Both the position numbers and the translations under genes were made by a program. From assembly GCF_000801105.2 (NCBI RefSeq), contig NC_079516.1:21117043-21181042 (forward strand): a stretch of 64,000 nucleotides of DNA. Direction: 5' to 3'. Below the pieces are notes generated by a model. The model had not been told where the DNA came from, did not search any database, and worked only from the letters and a program-made list of their open reading frames with translations. Below, piece after piece: positions 1-12,772 of the stretch (the stretch's first letter is position 1; every line of letters starts with the position of its first letter). Origin of the DNA: Raphanus sativus. Taxonomy: Eukaryota > Streptophyta > Magnoliopsida > Brassicales > Brassicaceae.

Positions 1-3000
1 ACAACCCTTTTCAAAACAATCGAGGAGTCCAAGATAGCGTTGGCGATTTTATCGAGCAAGTACACGGAGTCACAATGGTGTCTGGAGGAGCTGGTGAAGA
101 TAAAAGAATGTAGTACCAATGGGGAAGGATGCAAAAATCTAGTGGTCATTCCAATCTTCTACAAGCTAGACATATCTATCGTGAAAGAGCTTAAAGATGA
201 TTTCGGTGTTAACCTATTGAATGTGTGGAGGGAACCAGGTGGCGTTCGAGACGACCGGATTGTGAAGTGGAACGAGGCTTTGCAGGATATGCTGAGCAGA
301 GCGGCTTTGATATATGACGGAAGCATGTACGTAAAACAATTTGAAGTATTTAATTTTACTTTTACAAAATGATGATTGTTCTAGCTTTTAGTAATTAATC
401 TTTGGTAGAATAGAAATGATGGAATGTGAGGAGTAAACAAACTGCAGTCCTGCTAACTTGAATAATCTTAGGGTTTAGGGAATATACGTTTACTTATAAT
501 GGATTTATTGGACGTTAGAATAACCTAGGGTATTTTTGGGTAATTTGAACAACTTTAGGTATTTTTAATGTTTTAGTTAATTTGCATTATAGGATGTTCC
601 AAAATACACAAGGCTATCGCCAATTATCATTGTGGCATTTTCAGTAAAAGAATCGGATAGAAAAGACTAACGTCTTGTTAGTCAAACCACTATTAACTCC
701 ATTATTATATTTTTGTTTAACAGAGAGGAGAATGCTTTCGTGGCTAAGATCGTCAGAAAGGTTAATGATGCCCTATACCTAATTTGGGAGCAAAGTCAAG
801 CAAACCCTAAAACACAGGAGGGAGGAGCAGAAGAAATCTCTAACCCTCCGAAATTCAAGAACATATATAGTATTGAGCAGTGCTGGAATAGGAGAAAAAC
901 GCCTGAAGCAATTGGAAGAAAAGTTGGATGTGGACTGCAATGAAGATGAAACTCGTTTTCTTGGAATTGTCGGGATGGCTGGAATCGGCAAAACCTATCT
1001 CGCCAAGAAGCTCTTTGTCAAGCTTGAGATGAAGTTTGGCCGTGCCTTGATTATTGAGTTCGACTGCGATAACTCGAATTGGTTGGAGAAGAGACTTGTG
1101 GAAGGTTTATTGAAGAAAGATGATCCCAGTTTAATATTCGCCGATGGGAACTCGCTTGAAGACTGGAAGAATCTTCTAATTGAGAAGAAAGTCGTGGTTG
1201 TATTCGATAACGTGAGTGACAAGAAACATTTGGAGCCGCTAATGGGGGTCTGTGGTTGGATTAAGAGGGGGAGCAGGATCGTTATCACAACACGGGACAA
1301 ATCATTGTTGACCGAGGGATTAACTGAGTGTAATCTATACGAGGTCCCTGGATTGACTGAGCGAGAGGGTTTAGAGCTTTTCAGGGACACAATCGGCACT
1401 ACTCTTGAGGAGAACTTCATGGAGCTATCAAGAAAGTTAGTGGGTTTTACAGGAGGCAACCCATTAGCTCTCGAGGCATTCGGTGAGGAGCTTCGTGGGA
1501 AAGACGAGGATCACTGGGAAGCAAGACTTACAACACTCACAAAAGTTTCCAGTGAGAAGATTGGGAAGCTGTTGAGAACCTGCTTCGATGGTCTAAACCA
1601 GAAGCTGAAAGATGCGTTTCTTGATATAGCCATTTTCTTTAGATCACAAGATGAGAAATACGTCAGAAGCTTACTTGAATCTTTCGACACTGACACATCC
1701 AAAGCTGGCACGGAATTTAGAGAGCTTGTAGACAAGTTCTTGATTGGCGTATCGGATGGCCGAGTTGAGATGAATAATATACTATCGACAATGGCTATGG
1801 AACTTGTTGAAACAAGTGGAGGAAAATATTTGTCACTTCCATCAGATTCTGCAGGATCTAGTACTGATGCCCTGAAAAACAAACAGGTAAGCGTTAGACT
1901 TTATTCTTTTCAAGAGTTTCATATGTGCTTGCAATAACTTCTATTGATTACTTGATCAACAGGGAAAAGAAGGGGTTAGAGGTATTATCTTAGACATGTC
2001 TAATATGGAGGAGAAGCCCTTGGACAACCAAACTTTTGTAAGTATGAGTAGTCTACTCTACCTGAAAGTCTACTACTCTCTCTGTACTATGCACTCTACA
2101 GCTGGGTGCAAGTTGAACTTACCAGACGGAGTTTACTTCCCAAAAGATAACATCCTCAGATATCTTGACTGGATGAGATTCCCGGGGAAGGAACTTCCAT
2201 CAGACTTTGAACCGACGAATCTTATCGATCTTAGGTTGCCTTACAGCAAGATTAAGTGTGTGTGGGACTGTGCTAAGGTTTGTATCTCTCACTACTTAGA
2301 ACATTTCCAATTCACTTCCACTTTGTTGTTCTTTATGACTCTATTCAGAGGTAGATTTCTTTCCAATGTATTTTTTAATAAAAAAACGCTATATGTTCTT
2401 ATTTACAGAAAAATAAAAAAAAAAGGTGGATCGAAGATGGTCTTAGTTGTATACTAAAAAATAGGTTTCTATTTTTTTTATTGATGGTATAGAACTCTGC
2501 TTTTGTTGTGACAGGTTGCACCGAAACTGAAGTGGGTCGATCTAAGTCACTCCAGTGAGTTAACTTCCATTTCAAGTCTATCAGATGTGCCAAATCTTAT
2601 AAGATTAAACCTGGAAGGTTGCATAAGTTTGAAGGAGTTGCCTGAGGAGATGCAAAAGATGAAGAAACTTGTTTTCCTGAACCTAAGAGGATGCACAAGT
2701 CTCTTGTCTCTTCCAAAGATCAGTCTGGATTCCCTGAAAACTCTCATTCTCAGCGGCTGCTCTAAGCTTCGGGCATTTCAAGTGATTTCAGAAAGTCTAG
2801 AAACTCTGTTCTTAAACGGAACTGCAATAGATGAACTTCCTCCAGCCATTGGTACTCTCCACAGACTCGAATTCTTGAATTTGAAAGACTGCGCAAATCT
2901 GGCGACTCTTCCTGATTGTCTAGGGAAGCTGAAGTCTCTTCAAGAACTCAAACTCTCTCGTTGCTCAAAGCTTGAGGTCTTCCCTGATGTAAAGGAGATC

Positions 3001-4088
3001 ATGGAAAGCTTGCGGGTATTACTGCTTGATGGAACATCAATAACGGAGATGCCAAGTAGTGTCATCTACTTATCCTCTCTGCGGCGTCTATGCTTGAGCA
3101 GGAATGACCAAATCAGAAGCCTACAATTTGACATGGGTCACATGTTCCATCTGAAGTGGCTGGAGTTGAAGTATTGTACTAATCTCACATCTCTTCCGAG
3201 ACTTCCCCCTAATCTTCAGTGCTTAAATGCACATGGCTGTAGTTCGCTAAGGACAGTCGCCAGTCCCCTAGACCTTCTGATGTCTACTGAGCAGATTCAT
3301 TCCACCTACATTTTCACAAACTGTCATGAACTTGAACAAGGCTCAAAGAATGATATCATATCTTGTATCCAGAAGAAAAACGAGTTGATGTCAGATGATC
3401 GATATAATCAGGTATTTTTATATCATTTTATCTCTATTATCTATCCCCATATATCCACATTTTATTGACAACTTTTATTTTGCAGGATTTTGTTTTCAAA
3501 GCCTTGACCAGTACTTGCTTTCCTGGAGATGACATACCTGCATGGTTCAACCACCAAGTACTGGGGTCAGTCTTGAAGCTGGAGCTTCCTCAACATTTGA
3601 ATACATGCAGGTTTACCCGGATAGCTCTCGCTGTTGTAGTCTCGTTTAAGGAGTACAGATACCAAAACAACAGTACTCTCCAAGTGAAATGCACCTGTGA
3701 GTTCACTAATGCATCCTTGAGTCCGGAGAGTTTCATTGTTGGTGGTTGGTCGGAGCCAGGCGGTGAGCCTCATACGGTTGAATCGGACCATGTATTCATT
3801 GGCTACACCACGTGGTTCAATATCAAGAAACGTCAACAGCTTTCATCAGCTAATGAAGTTTCCCTTAGATTTGAAGTGACAAATGGTACAAGTGCGGTTG
3901 CAGAGTGCGAGGTGATGAAGTCTGGCTTCTCTTTGGTTTATGAGCCTGAAGAAGCTGAGAATACATCTCGGGATGCAACTTCAAGTTTGGAGAAAAGAAG
4001 CTCTTACACAGAAGATGATTACCCAAGTGGTAGTCCAACCGGATTTGACTTTAAAAGGTACTTCAGTTTCTTAAGAAGAGCGCAATGA
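1..4088 (+). CDS. TIR-NB-LRR immune receptor (CSA1/RPP2-like), 5' part outside the window, probable frameshift
   Basis: Intracellular immune receptor of the TNL class. My exon model is <1-326, 724-1886, 1963-2277, 2515-3411 and 3486-4088, all with GT-AG junctions. Exon 1 is the C-terminal two thirds of a TIR domain and includes the WCLEEL motif with the NADase glutamate. Exon 2 is NB-ARC: P-loop GMAGIGKTY, kinase-2 [22 protein letters not shown] and GNPLAL. Exons 3-4 hold leucine-rich repeats. Exon 5 ([13 protein letters not shown]) is the C-JID domain that follows the LRRs in TNLs. Oddities: the reading frame at the start of exon 2 (frame of [13 protein letters not shown]) differs from the NB-ARC frame ([13 protein letters not shown]), so a 1-nt shift lies near 845-873. 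The usual MHD motif reads MNN (EMNNILSTM), and the P-loop ends TY instead of TT. The protein resembles CSA1 (At5g17880) in my memory, while the position suggests the At5g45200 cluster. It may be a pseudogene. Confidence 0.85.
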
Positions 4089-4531
4089 CCTGCCAAATAT
4101 TATATGGCGGTAAATGTCTGGGTATCAAGCCCAACAATAGAGATCACTTTAGACCAGAAAAAAACCCAATAGAGATCACATTTTGCGAGCTCTGTTTGAA
4201 GAAGTTTGGGTTTCGGTACTGCTCTGCTTACAAGTTCGACGTGGGTGCGTGAAGGTACATTTGAAGATGAAAAAAACAATGCCAGAGTTGAGGCTCTGAA
4301 TCTTGAGAAAGAGACTTGGCTCGCTGAGTCATGTGCTCTGCTGATAACTTTTGATTCCCGTATGTATTCTTGAAAACTCATCTCCAACGTAAAAAAAGTA
4401 ATCAAAATTGTTGTAACTTTTCTTTTAATAATATCATCGATATTGCTAGAGTTCCAACCGCTTTTTTCTTTTTTTTTTGGCTCGAAAGTTATGTTAGTTT
4501 CTTTGATCCCTTCTGCATTAAGGCAGTGTTT

Positions 4532-6279
4532 TTTTTTTGACATCAAAAAGCTATTATATTACTCAAACTTGAGGTGGTCTGGGTAACCAGACCGGAATAG
4601 AACAACCAAAGTAGCATAACGATCTATGGAAGGTACGAGCATTCCTAGCTGATGAATCAACTATCATATTTTCTGTTCTTGGTACAGCAGATCTTGAAGT
4701 CCGAGTAGCACAACTTGATCGTTTGAATCATCACCAATTCAGTTGAGAAGTTAGGCCATACTTGTGGTTCCGTCAGCATTGTAATCAGGTCTTTACAGTC
4801 TGTACTAAATCTCTGACAATCTGAGTGTTGTAACATTGTTTCCATTGCCCATTTCAAAGCTTCCAATTCCGAGTGTAGAGCAGACTCTCTCCTCCTCAAG
4901 TTCCTCGTCCCCATTAGCTGGATATTCCCCCTGCTATTTTTCCAAACCCATCCAAGTCCACTAAACTGATCCATAGAGGTCCATGAACCATCTATCATGC
5001 ATATATCACCCAAGCTTAAGACTTGGGGCTCTTGAATAACTTGGACAGTATTCATATTCTCTCTAGCATTATGCCAAGCTTGGCATTCGCTCTCTGCATG
5101 CCTGACTAGATCACCTGGATCCCTGTCTATTCCCCTGAATAACTTATCATTGCGAGCCTTCCATATGTACCAGATAATCCATGGATAGGGATCCCTATCA
5201 TTTTCTGGCTCCATGATGCTATTCTTCCTCCAAAACAAATAATCCATATTATTGTATATGCTCGTGGTAGGAAAAATGAGGACTTGATGGTGTTGATGAT
5301 AGCGCCCATGTTTGAAGAGCTGGTGGGTATTCAAATATTGCATGAGTAACAGTCTCTTCTGGTTCTCCACATCTTGGACAGTAATTATCACATCTCATGT
5401 TTCTTCTTGCTAGGTTCCTTGTAACCGCTACATGTCCTGTGATTAATTGCCATAAATGATGGCGAATCTTTTGTGGAGCGCTCACCTTCCAAGCAAAGGC
5501 TTGGAGCTTAGTAATGCTGGGTTCCAGAACCTCTTGTTCACCCTCATTCTTCAGAATGTTTGTAGCAACGCAGTATCCAGATTTTACTGTGTATTGCCTA
5601 TTTTTGGTATAGTTCCAGCAAAACGTATATGGTCGATGAGTTGGGCTTATGGCCATGCTCTGTATACTTGGTATGTCCTCATGATGAACATACTGTTCAA
5701 GCATACTTAAATCCCATTCTTTGGTCTGAAAGTTAATGAGGCTACTGACTGTCATTTCCGGGTGTACCACCGGGGCACTTGATCGCGCCGGTCTTGCTGG
5801 CACTGATGGAATCCATGGATCCTGCCATACTTTAATCTCATACCCTGGATGTACTTTCTTCCTGATGCCCAGTAGTAGTAGTTTCCTTGCTGCAATAATA
5901 CTTGTCCACACATAGGATGGATAATCTACTGAGCATATTCGCAAAGGCGAACTCAGTCTATAATATCTACCTCTCATCACCCTTGCCACTAGTGAATCTG
6001 GGAACTGAACAAGCACCATAGCTGTTTAGCTAAAAGAGCTAGATTAAATTCATGGATCATACGAAATCCAATGCCTCTTTCCTCTCTAGGTTTACACATC
6101 TTATCCCATGTAGTCCAGTGTATCCCTTTTTTTGGCGGATTTGAGCTCCACCAGAATTGTGCAATGGCACTAGCAAGGTTCTCACATATTTCTAGAGGGA
6201 GTAAGAATCTAGACATCACATAGGTCGAAAGGGGAAGTAGGATAGACTTAATTAGTACTTCTTTTCCTCGCTTCGATTG
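4532..6279 (-). mobile_element. 5'-truncated LINE (L1-like non-LTR retrotransposon)
   Basis: The element lies on the minus strand. It starts inside the reverse transcriptase and ends in a poly-A tail, seen as a T-run at 4532-4538. The same 17-bp sequence, GCATTAAGGCAGTGTTT, flanks it at 4515-4531 and 6280-6296: a target-site duplication that fixes both ends. The 3' end (element strand ...AGCTTTTTGATGTCAAAAA) is typical of Brassicaceae LINEs. 5' truncation is the normal outcome of target-primed reverse transcription. The insertion is about 440 bp downstream of the TNL stop codon. Confidence 0.93.
4657..6276 (-). pseudogene. LINE ORF2 remnant: RT thumb, zf-RVT and RNase H
   Basis: Three overlapping minus-strand frames carry the C-terminal half of a plant LINE polyprotein. 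About 6276-5989 has the end of the reverse transcriptase (SRFLLPLEICENLASAIAQF, then the GIGFR block). About 6019-5249 has the zf-RVT region with the C-x2-C zinc motif CPRCGEPEETVTHAIF. About 5391-4657 has an RVT_3-type RNase H (MIDGSWT for the first catalytic Asp, ALHSELEALKWAM for the Glu, FSTDCKDL for the next Asp). At least two frame changes, plus loss of the endonuclease and RT core, make it dead. Confidence 0.88.
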
Positions 6280-6296
6280 GCATTAAGGCAGTGTTT

Positions 6297-6861
6297 ACTG
6301 GGTCTTAATTAGAGTTGATAATAAAATAGTAGCATTATGCTATAAAAGTTGTATGATGTATAAACAGTATACTTTCATAAATCTACTTAATAAACTATTT
6401 TGAAAATTATTATAAATATAATTTCTTTATTTCTAAATAATATCAATATATTTATATTTATAATATACATTATTTTTTATACTTTTATTCATAATAATTA
6501 TAATATACATTATTTTTTATTAAAAAATCTATTTAAAGAAATTTTTTTTAAATTACTTTTATATAATAAATTTATTTCTATTATTAAAATAATTTTTTTA
6601 ATAAATAAAAATCTATTTTAAATATTTTTTAGATAATTTTTTTTTTATTAATGATCCTAATATAGGTTTTTGATATTATAAAATGACATAAATTAAATAT
6701 AGTAAATTTATTTTAATTTTATATGTTTTAAATGTAAATGCTCTATCAAAAAGTTTGATATGAAAGCACTTGTACAAAGCATTTAGAGATTATTTGCATC
6801 TTCTAAATGTTATCCTAAATGATTTCACAGTAATTGTTGATTAGATAATAAAAAGCATAAC
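6297..6861. other. AT-rich spacer
   Basis: Very AT-rich sequence between the LINE and the copia LTR. The only open frame (6400-6621) is Ile/Asn/Phe-rich and is explained by base composition. I see no gene, terminal repeat or other structure. Confidence 0.6.
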
Positions 6862-7403
6862 TGTTGCGTTTGATCTTTGTATTTTGGTTGTTGTTTGATG
6901 CGATTGATCTAAAGCAATAGAAAGAGATAGCAATTTGTTTGCCCAGTTCGTGGATCTGCCACTACGTCTGGGGGGAGGCTCGTGCTCCCAATCCACTATC
7001 AGATCACCGGGAATAAACCTCCGGTGATGTTACATGTCTCTGATCACACACTATCTCTTTTGTTTACAGGTTTATAAGAGAGATAAGGGATAGAGAATAC
7101 AAGAACAATATGATCGGAACTCCTCCGGCGAGCTTCGACTCCACGCGACGACGTACTCGCTCTTCTTCTTCTTCTCCGATCAGATCAGCTCGTAACGACT
7201 CTGCTTTCGTTTGTGTAACTGACATGTAACAAACTCTGTAACAGACTTGATCTTCTTGTTGCAGGTGACTTATATAGTCGACGGCCCAAACTCAGCTCGC
7301 CTCAATCTGCAATCCCCCCAAAGCCCATTACGCTTGTTACCAGCCTGATAGTGGAAGGCCCAATAGACTAGGTCAGAGAGAGTAAAGACTAAGCCCAACA
7401 ACA
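6862..7403 (-). repeat. 3' LTR of the copia element
   Basis: The boundaries follow from the TGTTG...CAACA termini (plus strand TGTTGCG at 6862, CCCAACAACA ending at 7403) and from the adjoining polypurine tract. On the element strand the tract reads CCAAGGTGGAGAA directly before the LTR. The LTR is 542 bp and has a TATA-like CTATATAAG on the element strand (near 7273). There is no partner LTR in the window to confirm it. Confidence 0.75.
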
Positions 7404-7801
7404 TTCTCCACCTTGGCTTTAGTCTCTCTCTCTCTCTTCTCATTCGGACACCACATCCGAAACCCTAGCCTCCTACCGAAACTCTCGACTCTCCTTGTCT
7501 CTTCCTCCGATCAAAACTCCACCTTGGAGTTTAAATCAAACCTCCATCAGCTGCTACCTCCTGCTCTGACCTCTGAGACTCTGACCTGACGCTGACCTTC
7601 TCGAAGACAACGAAACTCAACGGAATCCAAAAAACCCTTCTGACTCTTCAGGTAACTCCACCTTCTGATTCAATTCTATTTCTCTGATAAACCGTTAACA
7701 CAACTGACCCTCTGTCTTTTGTTCCCGAGGTAACCACCAAGATACCTCCTTATGCTGCGAGACGACTCCACCATCACCTGCACAGCCGTAGGCGTCCAAG
7801 C

Positions 7802-10585
7802 CTACTCCAAAACCTTGATGCTGACCAGACTCTTCTCAAGAGTCTTTCCAGGTACCGTCTTTGTTAGGATATCAGCTAGGTTTAGACTTGTGTGAACCTT
7901 AACAACTGTAGCTTCTCCTGATGCTATCACCTCTCTGATAAAGTTGAACTTAGTACGAATATGCTTAGTCCTCTCGTGATAGCCACCGTTTTTAGCTAGA
8001 AAGATTGCCGACTGTGAATCACAATTGATCTTAACCGCTTCCTGCTTGTACCCCAACTCTTCACAAAACCACTTAAGCCACAACGCCTCCTTAGATGATT
8101 CTGTTAGTGCCATATATTCTGATTCAGTGGTCGATAGAGCCACGACTGGTTGGAGCCCTGATCTCCAGCTGACTGTGTTGCCTCCCACTTGAAACAGATA
8201 CCCAGTAACTGATCTGCTTCGATCCAAATAAGTAGCATAATCCGCATCACAGAATTCCTCCACCTTGAAGTCAGATCCTTTAGTGAACGTTAGGCTGTAG
8301 TCAAACGTACCCCTAATGTACTTTAGGATCCACTTCACTGCTTCCCAGTGGTCTCGTCCTGGATTACCCATGAATTGACTAACCAAACCAACTGCGTGAG
8401 CTATGTCTGGCCGTGATCCCACCATAGCGTACATGAGACTCCCTATTGCGCTTGCATATGGGATGTCCTTCATGTGCACTGCTTCGATCTCACTTTCTTC
8501 TTCGTCCAAGCTCTTCAACTTAAAATGAGATCCCATAGGTGTAGTTACTGGCTTGCAATCCATCATGTTGAAGGTAGAGAGTACTTGTTTCAAGTACTTT
8601 CCCTGAGACAATTTCAGAATACCCTTCTCTCTGTCTCTGAAAATGTCCATACCAGTATTCTAGAAGCTCGCCCTAAATCTTTCATCTCGAACTCACGACT
8701 TAGGCTTTTCTTCAAACTCTGAATCCCTTCTGAATCCTGTGAAGCCACTAGCATATCATCAACGTAGATAAGCAAGTAGATCCTATCTGAACTCTCTGCG
8801 CCTCTGATGTAAACACACGGATCATAACAGCTCTGCTCAAACTTCTGATCCTTCATGAACTCATCGAAACGCTTGTTCCACTGTCTCGGCGACTGTTTAA
8901 GCCCGTACAGTGACTTCTTCAACAAGCACACCCAATCTTCCTTTTCTTCCACAACAAAACCCTCAGGCTGTTCCATGTATATTTCCTCATCAAGAAAACC
9001 ATTTAGGAAAGCTGTTTTAACTATCTAGTTGTTCTAGCTCCAAATCCTCATTCACAACTAGAGACAACATCAGTCTGATCGATATGTGTTTCACCACTGG
9101 TGCAAACACTTCATTATATTTGATCCCTTCCACTTGAGAATAGCCCTTAGCAACGAGTCTAGATTTGTATCTAGGATCCTCAACTCCCGGAATCCCTGGC
9201 TTCTTCTTGTAGACCCATCTACAGCCAATAACACACTTCTTCTCAGGTCGCTTCACTAAATCCCAAGTACCATTCTTTTCCAACGAAGTCATCTCCTCTA
9301 CATTCGCTGCATTACATTCCTTTCGCTCTCGTGTCCTCATAGCCTCTGCATAAGACCGTGGCTCATCTATCTCGATGTCTTGTGCCGCTGCTAAGGCGTA
9401 AGCCACAACATCAAAGTCATCAAAATTGGATGGCATCTGAGTCTCTCCGCGAACCCTATCTCTCGCAAGAATGTAATTTCCCAAATCCTGCTCTCCTTCT
9501 GAACCACTCTCTTCTGTAACTGAACCAGAAACCACTCCAGTTGAGTCTTTAGACTTTGTAGCAGTACCAGAAACTGAAGCCTCTGAATCGTGTAGACAAC
9601 TCGTAGGACCCTTAATCAAATCTGGACTGAAAGAAACTTTCTTTCCTTTTCCTTTATCAGTTACCTTCATCTGATCTTCTTTAGAACCACCAGTCTCGCC
9701 CTCGGTCTCTTTCTTCTTCAATGAATATTTAAAGATCTCCTCTTCATGGAAAATAACATGTCTGCTAATCACACATATCCTCTCCTCTGGCATCCAAACT
9801 CTGAACCCCTTAGTCCCCTGAGGATAACCCACGAAGTAACCCTTTGTAGCTCTTGTACTAGTCTTCGACTTCACTGAATGAACATACGCAGCACACCCAA
9901 ACCTTCTTAGATGTGATAGACTCGGCTTGAAACCACTCCATAATTCTTCTGGAACTTTGAAGTCAATAGCTGAGCTCGGTGACCTGTTGATCAGATAAAC
10001 CGTTGTAGATGCAGCTTCTGCCCAAAAGTTTTTTTCCATCCCACTCTCTGCTAGCATGCACCTTACACGTTCCATAATAGTCCTATTCATCCTCTCAGCA
10101 ACTCCGTTCTGCTTCGGAGTATAGACACACGTCCTATGTCTTTTAATCCCAAACTCCTTACAAAATTCATCGAACCTGTTGTTGCAATACTCCAAACCGT
10201 TGTCGGTGAAGACACTTCACCCTCTTTGAAGTCTGATTCTCAACCTCCTGCTTCCACTCCTTAAACTTTGAGAATGCCTCGTCTTTAGAGTTTAAGAAGT
10301 AGATCCAAACCTTCCTTGAGTAGTCGTCTATAAATGTGATGAAGTATCTCATCTCTGCCAAGTTTGGAACGACAGACGGAGCTCCCATAGATTCTAGTGA
10401 ACATACTCTAGAACCTCTTTAGAAGTATGCTTCCCTTTCTTGAAACTCTGCTTGTGTGATTTTCCCAACACACATTCTTCACAGAAACCAAGTGAACTCA
10501 CATCTCTGTTCTCCAAATAGCCTTGCTTCACAAGCGCTTCCATGTTCTTCAAACTCAGATGACCTAATCTAACAAATCTGTTGAA
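7802..10585 (-). pseudogene. Copia pol remnant (integrase, RT, RNase H)
   Basis: The polyprotein is split over at least four minus-strand frames: the GAG-pre-integrase stretch from about 10585 to 10400; 10388-10167 (integrase core, FIDDYSRKVWIYFL); 10195-9017 (integrase C-terminus, NGVAERMNRTIMERVRCML, into the RT start WVYKKKPG); 8976-8614 (RT with LLIYVDDMLVASQ); and 8650-7802 (RNase H, STTESEYMALTES). An in-frame stop interrupts the segment near 10396. Frame breaks near 10195, 9000 and 8640 show it cannot encode one protein. Motifs are otherwise well preserved, so the insertion is probably of moderate age. Confidence 0.9.
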
Positions 10586-12373
10586 ACATATTATAACAAG
10601 ATCTTAACTGTCAAAAATTGTAAATAAATATTGACATTAATTTCGTAATTAGTGAAATGTTATTATACATTAATTAATACATATATATATATATATATAT
10701 CTTTATAAAATGAAAAAAATCAATCATATCCTATTTTATCTATTTATAATAATATCTACCATTTTGAAAGAAAACCATTATATTGAACTAAATATGATAA
10801 ATTAATTATTTTAAATTGATAAGTTAATATATTTTATTTTCATAAATATAAAACAAATATGCTAAAGATATAATATGTTGTTAGAATTGTTTAACATCAG
10901 TAAACTATATAATACATGTATAAAATTAATTTATCATAAAACAATTTATATACAGTAATTTATTATCTAAAATGAATAAACATAAAAAATTGCAAAAAGA
11001 AATCCAACGCTTTGAATTATGGATCAGGATCATAATAAATTAAACAAAAATAAAATTTAAATATGTTTTTTTGTGCATAAATTTTTTTGTTTTATAATCA
11101 AACGCAAATTCAATAGGACAAATATATAATAAAACAATATATACATATATGTGATGATTTGAAATAATTAATTAATTTACAGTTTAAAAATATGAAATTT
11201 TTGTATTTGAAAAAATTACATACAAATTTGAATATATATAAGTAACCTTAGAAATATATAATAAGTATATAAAACAAATGTACATATATATTCATAAACT
11301 TGAAAACAAATACCCGCACGGTTGTACAGGTAGAGATCTAGTTAATAGTTAAATGCGGGGATAGGACAACTACGTTTGTCTTATTTGACCGGGATGCAAA
11401 ACACACACACCCAGCTGAAGAAAAACTGCATCAGAGGTTACTTCGTATACATTATAATTAATAATTTATTAATCATACATTCACATATTTACTTGATCAA
11501 TATAAGATTGTGGTAATTCCAAGTCAAGATTGCCGAGTACAACTTCAAAGCTTCTTTCCAGACTTTTACGGTGACACGAATTATCAAAGAAAATTCTCTA
11601 CTTTGAATAAAAGATGTACCGGGAAAGGTGATTTCTAATATAAACCCATCATCCATAATATATAATGACAGTAATATTTATTCAAAATTTTAAGAACTAT
11701 AGGATATAATAACAACCAAAGAAAATGAACCAGAGATGGATGATAACATCTAGAAAGAAGATATAGAAGCTCCTCCTACTTTCCAGAATTCAATATTGGT
11801 TGTGAAATTGGGAAGGAAGGAAAAAAATGAAACAGAAGATGCAAAGAAACATTGGATAATTTGTCAAATGACTAAAATCTCAAAGTAAATTAAATGAAGA
11901 GAAAATTGGATAAAAAGGACACATCCAAATTGAGATTGTCTCATTAGAACTTAACCACTGGATTTTAGGAAATTAGGATTTATAATAATGTTAATACTAA
12001 ACTACCCCTATTAAAACTGAATTATTGATTAACTAAAAATAAATATTAATTTTCTTAACACTAAAAAACGAAATACTAATTCCCGTGATTAACTATAATC
12101 CCTCATTAATAAAAAGAAACCCTAATCCCTTAATTTTCTTCTTCTGTCGCCTAACTCCTTCTCTCTTTTACCATGGCTTTTTTTGGAACACCTTCTACCA
12201 TGGCTAAATCACTATTCTATTTCTCCTATCTTCTTCCTCTTCGTCAATGATGGTAAAATTACTTTCCCTACTCTTGATTTTTGACAAAAACGTTCTCAAC
12301 ATATATCTTCTGCATCTTTCAAGGATATATAGAAAACATCCATTCCTTAAGTAACCCATGTCACATGACACAG
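10586..12373. other. AT-rich intergenic DNA with a TA microsatellite and a possible Helitron end
   Basis: AT-rich sequence with a (TA)n tract at about 10679-10700. At 11313-11341 a CCCGCACGG...GTACAGG imperfect hairpin is followed by GATCTAG and then T. This is the layout of a Helitron 3' end (hairpin, short spacer, CTRR, T); no 5' partner could be fixed. The last 200 bp carry CT-rich leader-like sequence before the small gene at 12374. Nothing else was recognised. Confidence 0.45.
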
Positions 12374-12772
12374 ATGGTAGCGTTCCTCTCTTGTGGGGGA
12401 ACTGATGATGAATGCCATATCGTTCTTTCTGATGATGTTGAAACCGTGAAAAAAGGTTGTGGTAAATATTTTGAGCCATTCCCTGAAGGTAACACATGAA
12501 ACTAGTTTCTGGTTTTTAATAGACATACGTAAGTAATTCTTCTTGGACCTAAGTGCACATACGGTGTATACTTGTATAATGCAGGGTGTTTCTTTACCTC
12601 CTCTAGAGGCTTGACGAGCTATGGGTATCCATTTAACGAGCTAAAGCCTGTACTGAGGGTGGGAAGTTCAGGTCAGGTGTGCAGTGTGGCAATCAAGGTG
12701 GATTCTGAGGCTAAGAAAGAAAGCACAGTGCCTAAACTCGAAAGCATCCAGAATTGGTCCCAGCAAATTTAG
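12374..12772 (+). CDS. Unrecognised two-exon gene or gene fragment (~100 aa)
   Basis: I do not recognise this protein. Two open stretches join cleanly: exon 1 at 12374-12488 (starts MVAFLSCGGTDDECHIVL, ends FEPFPE plus one base) and exon 2 at 12585-12772 (CFFTSSRGLTSYGYPF ... LESIQNWSQQI, stop). The donor is AAG|GTAACA and the acceptor ATGCAG|GG. The intron is 96 nt and the phase is kept across the junction, which argues for a genuine spliced coding sequence. No membrane segment or catalytic motif is evident. Further upstream (12174 onward) an ATG-led stretch MAFFGTPSTMAKSLFYF looks secretory-like but runs into a stop, so the true 5' end is uncertain. It could be a fragment of a larger gene left by transposition. 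Confidence 0.4.

Larger units (their letters stand above)
6862..10585 (-). mobile_element. 5'-truncated Ty1/copia LTR retrotransposon
   Basis: Minus-strand copia element with the order GAG-pre-integrase, integrase, reverse transcriptase, RNase H, polypurine tract, 3' LTR. It stops abruptly near 10585, within the GAG-pre-integrase region (element strand reads FVRLGHLSLKNMEALVKQGY). The 5' LTR, gag and protease are therefore missing. Beyond 10585 the sequence changes to AT-rich DNA. No TSD is visible, as expected for a truncated copy. The domain order and the YVDDML motif place it in Ty1/copia. Confidence 0.92.

Noticed and set aside
6400..6621. 73-codon frame
   Set aside because: Composition is almost only Ile, Asn, Phe, Leu and Lys in very AT-rich DNA; no start context or homology cue.
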